A stretch of 64,000 nucleotides of DNA from Agrobacterium vitis (GCF_037039395.1 NZ_CP146242.1:620001-684000); one strand, 5' to 3'; numbered from the stretch's first letter, positions 34,368 through 43,165 are shown. Translations and numbers: made by a program. The notes: a model not told the origin generated them from the letters alone.

Positions 34368-36469
34368 AGGAATGGTTCTCTCTCGCTGAGCTGGCGCAAA
34401 TGCAGTTGCCCGATTTGCCACATAACATGGCTGGTCTGCATAGGGTCGCCACGGAGGCAAACTGGCGCGAACATCCTACTCATGCGCGAAAAGTCAAAGG
34501 CCCGACCAAGCCGGTTTGGCTGTATCATATCGCGCTGTTGCCAGCTCCGGCACGGACGCGGATCGAAATGGCGGCGTCGGCTGTTGCTCCGGAAGAATGG
34601 GACGCGATCCGTACCCGCAAAAATCAACTTTGGGCGCGGTTTGAACGGCTTTCAAATGAGCATCGAGATATTTGCAAAGCCCGTTTGAGCGTGATTTGCC
34701 GGGTTGAGACATTGGCGGCGCAGAAGGGTGTCAGCAGGGCAGCAGCCATTGCTATCGCCACGTCCGAGGCGGAGGTCCAGAAGTCTACTTACTATGAATG
34801 GAAGGGACTGACGGAAGGGCTTGATCGCGACGACTGGCTTGCTGCCTTGGCTCCCTCGTTTTCGCCTGCGGTCGATGGTGTTGTTGCTGATGTGGCCGAT
34901 TGCCATCCTGATGCATGGTCGTTCCTCAAGTCCGATTATTTGAGACCGGAGAAGCCCGCATTTTCCGCCTGCTATCGCCGTATGATGACGGTGGCGAAGC
35001 GTGAGAAATGGGCACCGATCCCGTCTGAGCGTTCGCTACGTCGCCGATTTGACCGCGAGGTCGGCAAGGCTGTGACCTTGTTGAAACGGAGCGGCAAGGA
35101 CAAGGCCAGGGCGCTCTATCCAGCCCAGCGCCGGTCCCGGTCGCATTTGCATGCAATGCAGATGGTCAACATGGACGGCCATAAAGTCGATGTGTTCGTG
35201 TCCGTGCCTTGGTCAAAGCTTCCGGTCCGGTTCTTTATCATCGGTATTCAAGATCTGTATTCTGGCAAGGTTTTGTCCTGGCGACTGGCCGAGGCGGAAA
35301 CGTGGGAGGCCGTGCGCCTGGTCATCGGTGACATGGTGGAAGCCTTCGGGATTCCCGAAGACATCTACCTCGACAACGGCAAGGCGTTTGCCAGCAAGTG
35401 GATCACGGGCGGCACGGTCAATCGTTTCCGGTTTAAGGTAAAACCCGAAGATCCCAGAGGTTTGCTGACAACTTTGGGGGTCACCGTGCATTGGACCCGG
35501 CCTTATGCCGGTCAATCCAAACCGATCGAACGTGCATGGGGTGATCTGGCCGAAAACATCTCCAAGCATCCGTTTTGCTCCGGCGCTTATACAGGCAACA
35601 AACCAGACGCAAAGCCGGAAAACTATATGGAGCGGGCCATTCCGCTCGAAGATTTTCGGGCGCACGTGGCCGCCCAGATCATCGAGCATAATGCCCAGGC
35701 CGGGCGGCGCGCTGAGAATTGCAAGGGTCGCAGCTTCGATGAAACCTTCGCGGCTTCCATGGCTGCGCCGTCCACCATTGTCCGCGTCCCATCGCAGGCG
35801 CAGGCAGCCCTCTGGCTGTTGGCATCCGAGGCGATCAAGACGCGCAAGGGCAGCGGCGAAGTGCATTTCCAGGGTAACCGCTATTGGAACCGCGCATTGA
35901 ACGAATGGGCCGGAAAGCAGGTCATCATCCGCTTCGATCCGGACGCGCTTCACAAGCCGGTGAAGGTATATGACCTGAAAAACCGGATGATTTGTGAGGC
36001 AGATTGCGTTGCCGATGTCGGCTTCGACAACATCGACGATGCCCGCCTGCATGCCCGCGCTTTGAAGACACACCAGAAGGCTGTTGTCGCCAAGGCCGAG
36101 GCCGAAGCCGCTCTGTCGGCCCGCCAGCTTGGTGAGATCTACTACAAGGGCAGCAAACCGCAGCCTGCGGAGGCACCGGAGAAGATCCGGCCGACCGTCA
36201 CCCGTTTGATCACGCGCAGTCAGCAGGTGGAAGCGCCTGTGGATGCGATTTCCGATCAGCATTTTGAAGACAGTTTTTCCCGCGCGCTGGGCCTGGTTCA
36301 GGGCGGTGGGGTCATTGAATTCCCGAAAGGGAATAGCCCGGTGTCGCGTGTTTCGGACGCCGGGAAGAACGAGCCGAAGAGTACTGCGTACGGTTCCGGA
36401 AAAAGAAGGGCAGTCCGAAGACTGCCCGATAACTGGCCCGAATGGGCTATTCAACGGAGCTATCTGTAA
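34364..36469 (+). CDS. MuA-type DDE transposase
   Basis: A 701-residue transposase that cuts and joins the prophage ends. The ATG follows AAGGAG. The N-terminal part has the Mu-type winged helix (FSLAELAQMQLPDLPHNMAG, VKGPTKPVWLYHIALLP), then a second HTH around VSRAAAIAIATSEAEVQKST. The catalytic triad is D271 (QMVNMDGHKVDVFV), D337 (EDIYLDNGKAFASKW) and E389 (QSKPIERAWGDL); spacing is like that of MuA (D269, D336, E392). The C-terminal part carries a Mu-transposase C domain and a tail that would contact the B protein. The frame is intact. Confidence 0.96.
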   Translation: MKEWFSLAELAQMQLPDLPHNMAGLHRVATEANWREHPTHARKVKGPTKPVWLYHIALLPAPARTRIEMAASAVAPEEWDAIRTRKNQLWARFERLSNEHRDICKARLSVICRVETLAAQKGVSRAAAIAIATSEAEVQKSTYYEWKGLTEGLDRDDWLAALAPSFSPAVDGVVADVADCHPDAWSFLKSDYLRPEKPAFSACYRRMMTVAKREKWAPIPSERSLRRRFDREVGKAVTLLKRSGKDKARALYPAQRRSRSHLHAMQMVNMDGHKVDVFVSVPWSKLPVRFFIIGIQDLYSGKVLSWRLAEAETWEAVRLVIGDMVEAFGIPEDIYLDNGKAFASKWITGGTVNRFRFKVKPEDPRGLLTTLGVTVHWTRPYAGQSKPIERAWGDLAENISKHPFCSGAYTGNKPDAKPENYMERAIPLEDFRAHVAAQIIEHNAQAGRRAENCKGRSFDETFAASMAAPSTIVRVPSQAQAALWLLASEAIKTRKGSGEVHFQGNRYWNRALNEWAGKQVIIRFDPDALHKPVKVYDLKNRMICEADCVADVGFDNIDDARLHARALKTHQKAVVAKAEAEAALSARQLGEIYYKGSKPQPAEAPEKIRPTVTRLITRSQQVEAPVDAISDQHFEDSFSRALGLVQGGGVIEFPKGNSPVSRVSDAGKNEPKSTAYGSGKRRAVRRLPDNWPEWAIQRSYL

Positions 36470-37501
36470 ATGAACAAGCACATCAACACAAGTCAGTTTA
36501 ACGGCGCTTCCTGGGAGCGCCCCGTCCAGGCACCTGAGGTTTCGGCAAACAAGAGTGATGCCGATATCGAAAAGTGGTGGGAGCTGATTGACCGCGTGAT
36601 TGCCGTTGCCCGGCAGTTCCGGTGGACGAAGGCGGAGGTCACGCGGCGTTCGGGCATGAAGGAAGGCACGTTCAGCCAGTGGTTTTCCGGCCGCTACGAA
36701 GGGCGGCTGGATGGTCACAACACCATGATTGAACAATGGCTGGATGCCTTGGAAGCCAGTGCCAGCATTGCGGCGATGATTCCGCAATCGCCGCCCTTCA
36801 TGAAGCTTCGCGGTTCGGCGGAGGTGCTGGAAACCCTGACGTGGGCGCAGATTTGCCCCGATCTGGTGATGATCACGCTGGGCGCTGGCATGGGCAAGAC
36901 CGCGACATGCGAGTATTTCACCAACACCCGCCCGCATGTCTACCACGCCACCGTTTCTGAAAGCACCAAGACGGTTCATGGAATGTTGACGGAGCTGGCC
37001 GAACAGCTCGCGGTCCAGGAGAACAACCCGGCGCGTCTGGCGCGGGCTATCGGGACCAAGTTGAAGCGGACCGGGGACGGGACGTTGCTGATCGTTGACG
37101 AGGGCCAGCACCTGAATGACGAGGCGCTCAACCAGCTTCGTCATTTCGTCGATGTGTACAAATGCGGTGTGGCCGTCGTTGGCAACTCGGAGGTCTATAG
37201 CCGGTTTGCCAGCAACAAAAAGGGGCCGAGTTATGCCCAGCTGAAAAGCAGGATCGGCAAGCGCCTGCAACGGGTGCAGCCCTATTCGGATGATTTGCAA
37301 ACCTACATTGCCGCCTGGAATGTAACCGATCCGGCCTGCATCAAGTTTCTGATGGGTATCGGCCTGAAGGGCGGTGCCTTCCGGCAGATCGAAAGGACCA
37401 TGCGCATGGCGTTGATGGTGGCGCTTGGGGCAGGGACCGAGGTTGGCTTGAAGGACATTCAGGCCGCCTGGAAGAACCGCGACGTGGAGGACATGGCATG
37501 A
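36470..37501 (+). CDS. MuB-type AAA+ ATPase
   Basis: A 343-residue ATPase that starts one base after the transposase stop. The N-terminal ~80 residues contain an HTH (FRWTKAEVTRRSGMKEGTFS) like that of MuB. The ATPase has Walker A at 138-145 (GAGMGKTA) and Walker B ending D210-E211 (LLIVDEGQHL). In Mu this protein binds target DNA, activates the transposase and gives target immunity. A GGAG motif 15 bases upstream serves as its ribosome site. Confidence 0.94.
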   Translation: MNKHINTSQFNGASWERPVQAPEVSANKSDADIEKWWELIDRVIAVARQFRWTKAEVTRRSGMKEGTFSQWFSGRYEGRLDGHNTMIEQWLDALEASASIAAMIPQSPPFMKLRGSAEVLETLTWAQICPDLVMITLGAGMGKTATCEYFTNTRPHVYHATVSESTKTVHGMLTELAEQLAVQENNPARLARAIGTKLKRTGDGTLLIVDEGQHLNDEALNQLRHFVDVYKCGVAVVGNSEVYSRFASNKKGPSYAQLKSRIGKRLQRVQPYSDDLQTYIAAWNVTDPACIKFLMGIGLKGGAFRQIERTMRMALMVALGAGTEVGLKDIQAAWKNRDVEDMA

Positions 37502-37779
37502 TCCTCTCTACGGAACTCCGAAATGTAAGCGCATCGATCCATGCCATGTGTGGTCGAACACTCGTCTCGCTGCGGGACCTCGAACAGTTTTCGATGTTGC
37601 TGGGTCATCTGGCCGATCTCGCCAAGAACCTTGAAGACGAGGTTGCCGTGCATCGGCTTGCCGAAGCCGGGAAGGCAGGCCGTGCCATCGTTGATCGGCT
37701 GGCAACCGAGCAATTCGCCGGGCTGGTGAAGGATGCCGATAGCAAGGTCATCCGCCCTGATTTCGGGGGGCGGTCATGA
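37498..37779 (+). CDS. Early prophage protein of unknown function
   Basis: A 93-residue helical protein (MILSTELRNVSASIHAMCGR ...). The ATGA overlap with the ATPase gene shows coupling, and the next gene overlaps by four bases. No domain is recognised. It starts a run of small genes in the place where Mu has its semi-essential early genes. Confidence 0.65.
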   Translation: MILSTELRNVSASIHAMCGRTLVSLRDLEQFSMLLGHLADLAKNLEDEVAVHRLAEAGKAGRAIVDRLATEQFAGLVKDADSKVIRPDFGGRS

Positions 37780-38066
37780 CGGTATCAAGCAAACCCTCGG
37801 AACTGTTGCTGAGCCTCAATACTAGGCTTGAACCCTTTGTGAAAACCGGCATCCCCATGCGTGGAGAGGCCGTTGCCTCGATCATCGAGTTCTTGAGGCA
37901 GGTCAGCGAAATGTCTCGTGAGATCGAGATGCTCGCTGAGAAGGCCAGCCGGAAACCGTCGCTGGAAAATGTGTTGCTTGCAGCACTCGACGACAAGGTC
38001 CTGTTGTTCCGGCCGCGTCGCAAATCACGACTGCCATCTTCGCCGGACGGAGGTGACGCCGCATGA
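37776..38066 (+). CDS. Early prophage protein of unknown function
   Basis: A 96-residue helical protein with a leucine-rich middle (VASIIEFLRQVSEMSREIEM) and a basic, Pro-containing tail. It overlaps both neighbours by four bases. It resembles the previous gene in length and style. No domain is recognised. Confidence 0.65.
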   Translation: MTVSSKPSELLLSLNTRLEPFVKTGIPMRGEAVASIIEFLRQVSEMSREIEMLAEKASRKPSLENVLLAALDDKVLLFRPRRKSRLPSSPDGGDAA

Positions 38067-38350
38067 AAGCGCTCATCGTCCCACTCGAAATTCCGATTGA
38101 CCAACTGCTTGAAGTGGTTGGCCCCAAGCTGCTGCGGACGATCAGGGCAGCCGAGAAGGAAGAACGGGCGGCGCTGAACCGTCGCCCGTGCGACGAAACC
38201 CTCGTCAATGCCGCCATGCTGCACTGGAAAGCCCTTGACCGGTACGAGGCCAGCAAAGGGACACGCGATGAACCGAGGGCGCTAAACGCCCTTCTTGCCG
38301 CCTCACAGGGCGTTCGAAGCGCCGCCAAAAACCTGCACAAAAAGGATTGA
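38063..38350 (+). CDS. Early prophage protein of unknown function
   Basis: A 95-residue protein, MKALIVPLEIPIDQLLEVVG at the start, then charged helices ending KNLHKKD. It overlaps the previous gene by four bases. No domain is recognised. Confidence 0.65.
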   Translation: MKALIVPLEIPIDQLLEVVGPKLLRTIRAAEKEERAALNRRPCDETLVNAAMLHWKALDRYEASKGTRDEPRALNALLAASQGVRSAAKNLHKKD

Positions 38351-38354
38351 GACA

Positions 38355-39008
38355 ATGGAAGCGATTATTCTCGAAGAGAAGCCTGCCAACGGGGTGACGT
38401 TCGTCAACGGCAAAGAGTACATGGCCAATGCCAAGGGCGCATTGGTGCCGCTGGAGCTTGTGAAACCGCAGGAGAAGCTGCGCGACGAATCGGTCCGCAA
38501 GGTCATGGCCTATGCTGTCGATATCTCGGCTCGGATCGCCCGGTTTCGTGCCCACTGCATGGATGATCTCGACGCTTTGGACGCTATGCTGGAGCAGGAA
38601 TACGGTGCGAAGTCAGGCGGGATAAAGGGCAACCGTACCTATCAGACCATTGACGGACTGATGCGAGTGTCGGTTGCGATCAACGATTTCGAGACGGCTG
38701 GCCCAGAGCTTCAGGTGGCAAAGAGCCTCATTGACGAATGCCTCAACGAATGGACATCCGACGCCCGCGTCGAGATCCGCGCCCTGATCACCCGTGCCTT
38801 CGACACGGACAAAGAGGGCAAGGTCAACCTCAAGGAAATCAAGAAGCTCACGAAGCTTGCCATTGAGGACGAGCGGTGGGTGCAGGCAGTGCGCGCCATC
38901 AACGATGCGATCAACGTCGCCTATTCCAAACAGTACATCCGGTTTCACGTCCGCAAGTCCGTCCAGGACGAATGGACCGCTGTCACTGTCGATATCGCCA
39001 AGGCGTGA
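38355..39008 (+). CDS. DUF3164 protein
   Basis: A 217-residue protein with the DUF3164 pattern: FVNGKEYMANAKGALVPLEL near the start, KPQEKLRDESVRKVMAYAVD, GGIKGNRTYQTIDGLMRVSV, and the end VRKSVQDEWTAVTVDIAKA. DUF3164 genes are a constant part of Mu-like phages between the transposition genes and gemA. The function is unknown. The ATG lies 4 bases after the previous stop. Confidence 0.9.
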   Translation: MEAIILEEKPANGVTFVNGKEYMANAKGALVPLELVKPQEKLRDESVRKVMAYAVDISARIARFRAHCMDDLDALDAMLEQEYGAKSGGIKGNRTYQTIDGLMRVSVAINDFETAGPELQVAKSLIDECLNEWTSDARVEIRALITRAFDTDKEGKVNLKEIKKLTKLAIEDERWVQAVRAINDAINVAYSKQYIRFHVRKSVQDEWTAVTVDIAKA

Positions 39009-39019
39009 GGAGGAAAGTC

Positions 39020-39454
39020 ATGCACAACAACCTTTATGACGCTGAAGCCCGCGTGAATGGGATTTACCCGATCCACATGCTTGGAGACCCGGAAAGCCCG
39101 CCTGAATGGTTGGAAGAGCTTTGCGAATTCATAGACATTCCAGCCCACATGAAGGAGCTGGAAAAGCTCCCGGAGTTGGCTCGCTTGTTGTCCGACCTCG
39201 ATCAGTTCGACAGCTCGAAAGAGCTGGCTGAAGCAATCGCCGAAAGGCTCGTTTTGAGTGGTCGCCGTGGTTTCATGGTCCACGCATCGGTGTGTGTCCG
39301 CCGATATACCAGCTCAGATGCCTTTTTCAGCGGATGGGGCCACACTCAACTGCTTTGGTTCTTCTGCGAAAACGTTGATCAGATCGAACAAGAGCTTTTG
39401 AGGAAGGCTTGCGCGTTTCACGCCTCTAGGGCTGAAAAGGTAGGTGCAGCATGA
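39020..39454 (+). CDS. Early prophage protein of unknown function
   Basis: A 144-residue protein with AGGAGG before the ATG. It is acidic (PPEWLEELCEFIDIPAHMKE) in the first half, with a second half GRRGFMVHASVCVRRYTSSD and FFSGWGHTQLLWFF. No domain is recognised. Confidence 0.65.
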   Translation: MHNNLYDAEARVNGIYPIHMLGDPESPPEWLEELCEFIDIPAHMKELEKLPELARLLSDLDQFDSSKELAEAIAERLVLSGRRGFMVHASVCVRRYTSSDAFFSGWGHTQLLWFFCENVDQIEQELLRKACAFHASRAEKVGAA

Positions 39455-39687
39455 ACCACCTTTACGCAAAGCTGAAAGCTGAAAAGACCTGCCCTGTTTG
39501 CGGCGCGGACGCCACGCCCGTCAAAGAACAGCAGGAGCGAATGCTGTTGGTGCGCTTCGAGTGCAGCGCGGTTTTTGGGGTGAGCGGCATCCTGAATGTC
39601 ATCAACGTCAATGAGCCGTGCCCGAGGCCTTCCCATGTTGCGGCGGAGCATCTGATGGCAGAAGTGAAACTGGCAGGTGCGGCATGA
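39451..39687 (+). CDS. Small protein with CPVCGA zinc-knuckle
   Basis: A 78-residue protein with KTCPVCGADATPVKEQQERM at the N-terminus and a later ECSAVFGV and EPCPRP. The Cys arrangement suggests one zinc-binding knuckle. It overlaps both neighbours by four bases. Confidence 0.65.
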   Translation: MNHLYAKLKAEKTCPVCGADATPVKEQQERMLLVRFECSAVFGVSGILNVINVNEPCPRPSHVAAEHLMAEVKLAGAA

Positions 39688-39998
39688 CACACTCAACGTC
39701 CTTCGCTGCCTTCCGCGACACCGTCATCGACAACCAGGTCTTCCAGGCAGCCTGCCGCCGCTATGCCCATAGCAACGGCTCGTCTGAGGCTATTGCCATG
39801 GCCGTGCTATCCGCCGCGGGCTTTCCAGATCTCTACCTCGACGCAATGCGGTATCGCTGGCTGCGGGCGCGCACTCTCGAAAGTATCGAGCCGCGTGGCC
39901 CGGTTGCCATCATGTCGCCGGAGATCGAGATCCTGTCCGGCGACCTCCTGGACCAAGTCGTTGACGCGGCCATGGATGCGGAGGCTGAACTGCCATGA
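39684..39998 (+). CDS. Small early prophage protein
   Basis: A 104-residue helical protein (MTHSTSFAAFRDTVIDNQVF) containing YLDAMRYRWLRART, a motif found in many small phage hypothetical proteins. It overlaps both neighbours by four bases. The function is unknown. Confidence 0.65.
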   Translation: MTHSTSFAAFRDTVIDNQVFQAACRRYAHSNGSSEAIAMAVLSAAGFPDLYLDAMRYRWLRARTLESIEPRGPVAIMSPEIEILSGDLLDQVVDAAMDAEAELP

Positions 39999-40270
39999 GC
40001 ATGATCTATCTTTCAGAAGCGCCGCGCCTCTGGATGGTGCTTTACGCTGGATCTCAAATCGGCGGCACATGGGGGCCGCTACCTTACGATATGGCGGAAT
40101 TCCAGCGTCGTGCAGAAGATGGAAACCGGATAATCGCACAAGCTCAAGCGCAGCCGGAAATCATCGCTAAAATGGAAGAAGGCGGAATAGGGGTGCCGTT
40201 GCGCGACTGGATGTTTGTTTGCGAGGAGCATGATGAGCGACCGCAGATTAATAATGGAGCGGGCAAATGA
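39995..40270 (+). CDS. Small early prophage protein
   Basis: A 91-residue protein, aromatic at the N-terminus (MSMIYLSEAPRLWMVLYAGS) and charged at the C-terminus. It overlaps the previous gene and gemA by four bases each. No domain is recognised. Confidence 0.65.
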   Translation: MSMIYLSEAPRLWMVLYAGSQIGGTWGPLPYDMAEFQRRAEDGNRIIAQAQAQPEIIAKMEEGGIGVPLRDWMFVCEEHDERPQINNGAGK

Positions 40271-40914
40271 CTTCCTCCATCGCAGCAATCCACGTTGCTA
40301 AGAAGCAGCTCGGCCTGGATGATGATACCTACCGGGCCAAGCTGACGAACATTACCGGCAAGGCTTCGGTCAAGGCCATGGACGAGGATGAGCGCCAGAA
40401 GGTGCTCACCGTCTTTCGCAATGAAGGGTTCGCGCCAGCATCCGCCGCCAAGGGCAAGCGCAAGCCCTTGGAGGGCAAGTTTGCCAAAAAAATGCAGGCG
40501 CTTTGGATTGCCGGTTATAATCTCGGCATTGTCGAAAACCGCGACGATGCTGCGCTGCTGGCCTTTGTCACGCGCCAGACCGGGTTGGATCATGTTCGGT
40601 TTCTTCATCATGCCGACGACGCGAGAGCCGCCATCGAGGGACTGAAAAAGTGGCTGGCCCGTGAGGCAGGTGTCGGCTTCGGAAGCACCAACGGCCAGGA
40701 GTGGCTTGCAAGTGACGGGGCAAAGATCGCCTGGGCGCAATGGAAGATATTGAAACCCGGCGCTGACCTAATCGTGCGCAAGGGCTTCGACAACGAGGTG
40801 GCTTCTCTGCTGCATTTTGGTGCGATCTGGCTGGGTGACTTGAACCCAAGCCAGTGGCGCACCGTCATGAACGCCCTGGGCGAACGGGTGCGCGCTCAAA
40901 AGGGAGGTGCGTGA
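40267..40914 (+). CDS. gemA: GemA-like protein (DUF1018)
   Basis: A 215-residue protein with the GemA/DUF1018 start IAAIHVAKKQLGLDDDTYRA and KASVKAMDEDERQKVLTVFR, then KMQALWIAGYNLGIVENRDD. In Mu, GemA changes host supercoiling and gene expression. A C-terminal extension (residues ~145-215: WLASDGAKIAWAQWKILKPG) is longer than in Mu. Position between small early genes and the Mor-like activator is the usual one. Confidence 0.9.
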   Translation: MTSSIAAIHVAKKQLGLDDDTYRAKLTNITGKASVKAMDEDERQKVLTVFRNEGFAPASAAKGKRKPLEGKFAKKMQALWIAGYNLGIVENRDDAALLAFVTRQTGLDHVRFLHHADDARAAIEGLKKWLAREAGVGFGSTNGQEWLASDGAKIAWAQWKILKPGADLIVRKGFDNEVASLLHFGAIWLGDLNPSQWRTVMNALGERVRAQKGGA

Positions 40915-41147
40915 TGGCGGACCTGTTCGGATTTGAAGGTAAACCGCGTCAGCCCAAACGCATTATGATGCATGCCGTTGATGTTGGTTGCGCTCCTGGA
41001 ATGATGCCGGGATGGAGGACTCCTCAAGGTGCTCATTTCAAATGCACTCATTGTGGTCATGATGATGGTTGGTGTTTCGACCTCAGCATGACAGAGATCA
41101 GGCGCGGCCTTCCTTGCTCAATATGCAATGAAAAGGCAGGTGCTTGA
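40914..41147 (+). CDS. Small zinc-ribbon-like protein
   Basis: A 77-residue protein with two Cys pairs, HFKCTHCGHDDGWCF and LPCSICNEKAG, giving a likely zinc ribbon. It overlaps gemA by one base and the next gene by one base. The function is unknown. Confidence 0.7.
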   Translation: MADLFGFEGKPRQPKRIMMHAVDVGCAPGMMPGWRTPQGAHFKCTHCGHDDGWCFDLSMTEIRRGLPCSICNEKAGA

Positions 41148-41584
41148 TGGTCGCCTACGGCTTCAAGAAATTCTTCGCGCCACAGATCGAAGATGGCACC
41201 AAAACGCACACCATTCGGGGACATCGCCGCCGTCATGCCCATGTCGGCGAACCTGTCCAGCTCTTCCAGGGGCTGCGGACCCAGCATTGCCGGAAGATCA
41301 TCGACGATCCGATCTGCGTTGCGGTGTTGCCGATCGTCATCATGTCCAGCGACCTGATCGACGCTGGCATTGTTTACATCGCCATCAACGGCCAACCGCT
41401 GCACCGCGATGAGATCGAGCCATTCGCGGCCTCGGACGGTTTCGATCCGATCCGGCTGAAAGGTATCGCACCGGCAAAGTTGATCGGCGCGACGGCACGG
41501 GAAACCATGGGCCGGTTTTGGCGCGACAGCTATGACAAGAACGTCTTCCAGGGCGTCCTGATCAAGTGGGAGCCGCGCGCATGA
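41147..41584 (+). CDS. ASCH-like protein
   Basis: A 145-residue protein. The start ATG at 41147 overlaps the previous stop. The N-terminus AYGFKKFFAPQIEDGTKTHT followed by IRGHRRRH resembles the ASCH/PUA-like signature (FxxxIxxGxKTxTIR), a fold that binds RNA or modified nucleotides. Proteins of this type are common in this part of Mu-like prophages. The biochemical role is not known. Confidence 0.65.
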   Translation: MVAYGFKKFFAPQIEDGTKTHTIRGHRRRHAHVGEPVQLFQGLRTQHCRKIIDDPICVAVLPIVIMSSDLIDAGIVYIAINGQPLHRDEIEPFAASDGFDPIRLKGIAPAKLIGATARETMGRFWRDSYDKNVFQGVLIKWEPRA

Positions 41585-41838
41585 GCCAAAAGCCTCCAGC
41601 CAAACCCATGCCGGAGACCGGCTTCACCATTGCCGTCGTCACCGACCACGCTGTCCTTCGCTTTCTGGAGCGTCGGCACGGCATCGATGTCGAGGCGGTC
41701 CGCACCGAGATCCGCGCCATTTGCAGCACCGGCGTGCGCTTCGGTGCAGCCAAGGTGATTGCTGACGGGATGAAATTCGTCATCCAGGACGAAGGCGTCG
41801 TGACCTGCTTTCGCGTCCAGCCGGGCAAAAGGATCTGA
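41581..41838 (+). CDS. Small prophage protein of unknown function
   Basis: An 85-residue protein with ITDHAVLRF-like VVTDHAVLRFLERRHGIDVE and a C-terminal FVIQDEGVVTCFRVQPGKRI. It resembles small phage proteins related to the RelE-like BrnT/DUF4258 style, but no firm assignment is possible. It overlaps the previous gene by four bases. Confidence 0.6.
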   Translation: MSQKPPAKPMPETGFTIAVVTDHAVLRFLERRHGIDVEAVRTEIRAICSTGVRFGAAKVIADGMKFVIQDEGVVTCFRVQPGKRI

Positions 41839-41840
41839 CG

Positions 41841-42032
41841 ATGACGCCGGTCCTGCCTCTCTTTCTCAAGGGTGATTTGAAGAGGCTTCAGGACCGCCGT
41901 GAAGCGCTTGTGAAGCGCATTGAAACCATGAGGCCGCACGAACGCGGCAAATTCGAAAAGCTTGGAGAGTTGAAAGCCGTGACCCGCGAAATCCTGATCC
42001 TCGAACAGCAGCTGGAGGTGTGCCGTGGCTGA
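41841..42032 (+). CDS. Small coiled-coil prophage protein
   Basis: A 63-residue protein, strongly helical and basic (LKGDLKRLQDRREALVKRIE ... REILILEQQLEVCRG), with AAGGA before the ATG. It overlaps the Mor-like gene by 8 bases. Confidence 0.6.
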   Translation: MTPVLPLFLKGDLKRLQDRREALVKRIETMRPHERGKFEKLGELKAVTREILILEQQLEVCRG

Positions 42033-42384
42033 GATCCGCGTTCCCGCCCATGTCCAGCCGTATGTGACGGCGGTCGGCATCGAGAAGGCTATCCAGTTCC
42101 TCCTGGCCTTCGGAGGGTCGTATGTCTACCTCTCGGAAAGTCCTCAGACAGAGTCCGCAGTGGCCGAAGAACTCGGCAAGGACGCTGCTATCAGTCTGGC
42201 AGCCAAGGTCGGCTCTGGTCCATTATATGTGCCCACAGCAAAGCCCTTTATCGCCAGCCATTTAAAGTATAATAAGGGGCTGAACACGAACGACATTGCC
42301 CGCCAACTGCACACGACACATAAGACAGTGAGCAAATGGCTGCGTTCCGGTGAAACCAATCAACTCGATCTTTTCGAATTTTGA
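42025..42384 (+). CDS. Mor/C-like middle transcription activator
   Basis: A 119-residue protein from a GTG with GGAGG upstream. The C-terminal helix-turn-helix NTNDIARQLHTTHKTVSKWL is of the Mor/C type, and the middle has a conserved-looking GGSYVYLSESP segment, also like Mor. In Mu, Mor and C drive the middle and late promoters. Only one such gene is present here, so it may control the lysis and head genes alone. It is the last gene before a strong terminator and before the lysis module. Confidence 0.8.
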   Translation: MAEIRVPAHVQPYVTAVGIEKAIQFLLAFGGSYVYLSESPQTESAVAEELGKDAAISLAAKVGSGPLYVPTAKPFIASHLKYNKGLNTNDIARQLHTTHKTVSKWLRSGETNQLDLFEF

Positions 42385-42408
42385 CCCGGTTACCCTACCG
42401 GCTGTTTT
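42384..42408. promoter_or_regulatory. 25-bp module-boundary motif, copy 1
   Basis: ACCCGGT, T, ACCCTACCGG, then CTGTTTT. The same motif with one variable base (T, A or C) stands at 49999-50023 and 61617-61641, always in a gap between gene blocks. The CCGGT / ACCGG arms form a small hairpin followed by CTGTTTT. It could be a weak terminator, a processing site or a protein-binding site. Confidence 0.7.
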
Positions 42409-42443
42409 GATGCGCCCATAACGAGCAAAACTCGTCCTCAGCA

Positions 42444-42470
42444 AAGCCGGTCTTGCCCGGCTTTTTTCTT
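42444..42470 (+). terminator. Rho-independent terminator between early and lysis modules
   Basis: AGCCGG-TCTTGC-CCGGCT followed by TTTTTCTT. It lies 60 bases after the Mor-like stop and 16 before the endolysin start, so endolysin would need either its own promoter or antitermination. Confidence 0.8.
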
Positions 42471-42485
42471 TAGCTGGGAACGATC

Positions 42486-42992
42486 ATGACCAATTGGCCT
42501 CAACAGTCTGCCGCTGCCGATTTCTACGGCGCAAACCTCAAGATCACCAAGGGCGTCGCCGGGCCAGATCCTGTTTGGGAGAAGGCCAACCTTGTCACGG
42601 TGGCCCTGCCATGGAAGGCGGTTGCCTCGTGGGATAGAACTATCAGCATCAAATCCTTGCGAGTCCATCGGCTGGTTGCGGAAAGCCTGACCCGTGTGCT
42701 GAATAGAATCTGGGAAGCGTTCGGCCGCAGCCAGAAAGCTATTGAAGCCGCAGGCATGCACCTGATCGGGGGCGGCTATAACTGGCGGCAAATGCGCGGC
42801 AAGGCGCGGCTGTCCATGCACGCTTTAGGCTGCGCTGTAGACTTCGATCCTGCTCGCAATGGCCTTGGCGATCCGACGCCTGAAATGGACCAGCGTGTTG
42901 TTGAAGCCTTCGAGGTTGAAGGATGGGTGTGGGGTGGCCGTTGGTCGCCACAGAGCCGGGATGGCATGCATTTTCAGGCGGCGATCGTATGA
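42486..42992 (+). CDS. Endolysin, peptidase M15 (VanY-like)
   Basis: A 168-residue peptidoglycan peptidase. The zinc site is H112 and D119 in LSMHALGCAVDFDPARN, and H162 in DGMHFQ. This is the M15 L,D- or D-Ala peptidase fold used by many phage endolysins. There is no signal peptide, so release needs a holin. The two membrane proteins downstream are candidates. Confidence 0.9.
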   Translation: MTNWPQQSAAADFYGANLKITKGVAGPDPVWEKANLVTVALPWKAVASWDRTISIKSLRVHRLVAESLTRVLNRIWEAFGRSQKAIEAAGMHLIGGGYNWRQMRGKARLSMHALGCAVDFDPARNGLGDPTPEMDQRVVEAFEVEGWVWGGRWSPQSRDGMHFQAAIV

Positions 42993-43165
42993 AGATCAGC
43001 CTCAAACGCAAGATCGGCATGACGGCGGCTTTTGCCGTTATCTACGTCACCGTCTGCGTCGCCTCCAGTTGGATTATCGGTGTTAGCATTTTGCATCTGC
43101 TTGCATGCGCGCTGCTCGCCATTCCCTTCGCCTGGATGATCACCCAGACATGGAGTGATGACTGA
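42989..43165 (+). CDS. Small membrane protein, holin candidate
   Basis: A 58-residue protein from an ATG at 42989, overlapping endolysin by four bases. It has two hydrophobic helices (MTAAFAVIYVTVCVASSWII and LHLLACALLAIPFAWMI) with a basic N-terminus. Size and place suit a holin or pinholin. Confidence 0.7.
   Translation: MKISLKRKIGMTAAFAVIYVTVCVASSWIIGVSILHLLACALLAIPFAWMITQTWSDD

Noticed and set aside
35213..37300. Minus-strand open frame of 695 codons
   Set aside because: It lies opposite the transposase and MuB-type genes, whose catalytic motifs fix the true strand.
37498..38350. Mu gam-like gene in the early region
   Set aside because: None of the small proteins shows the Gam pattern; their functions are left open.
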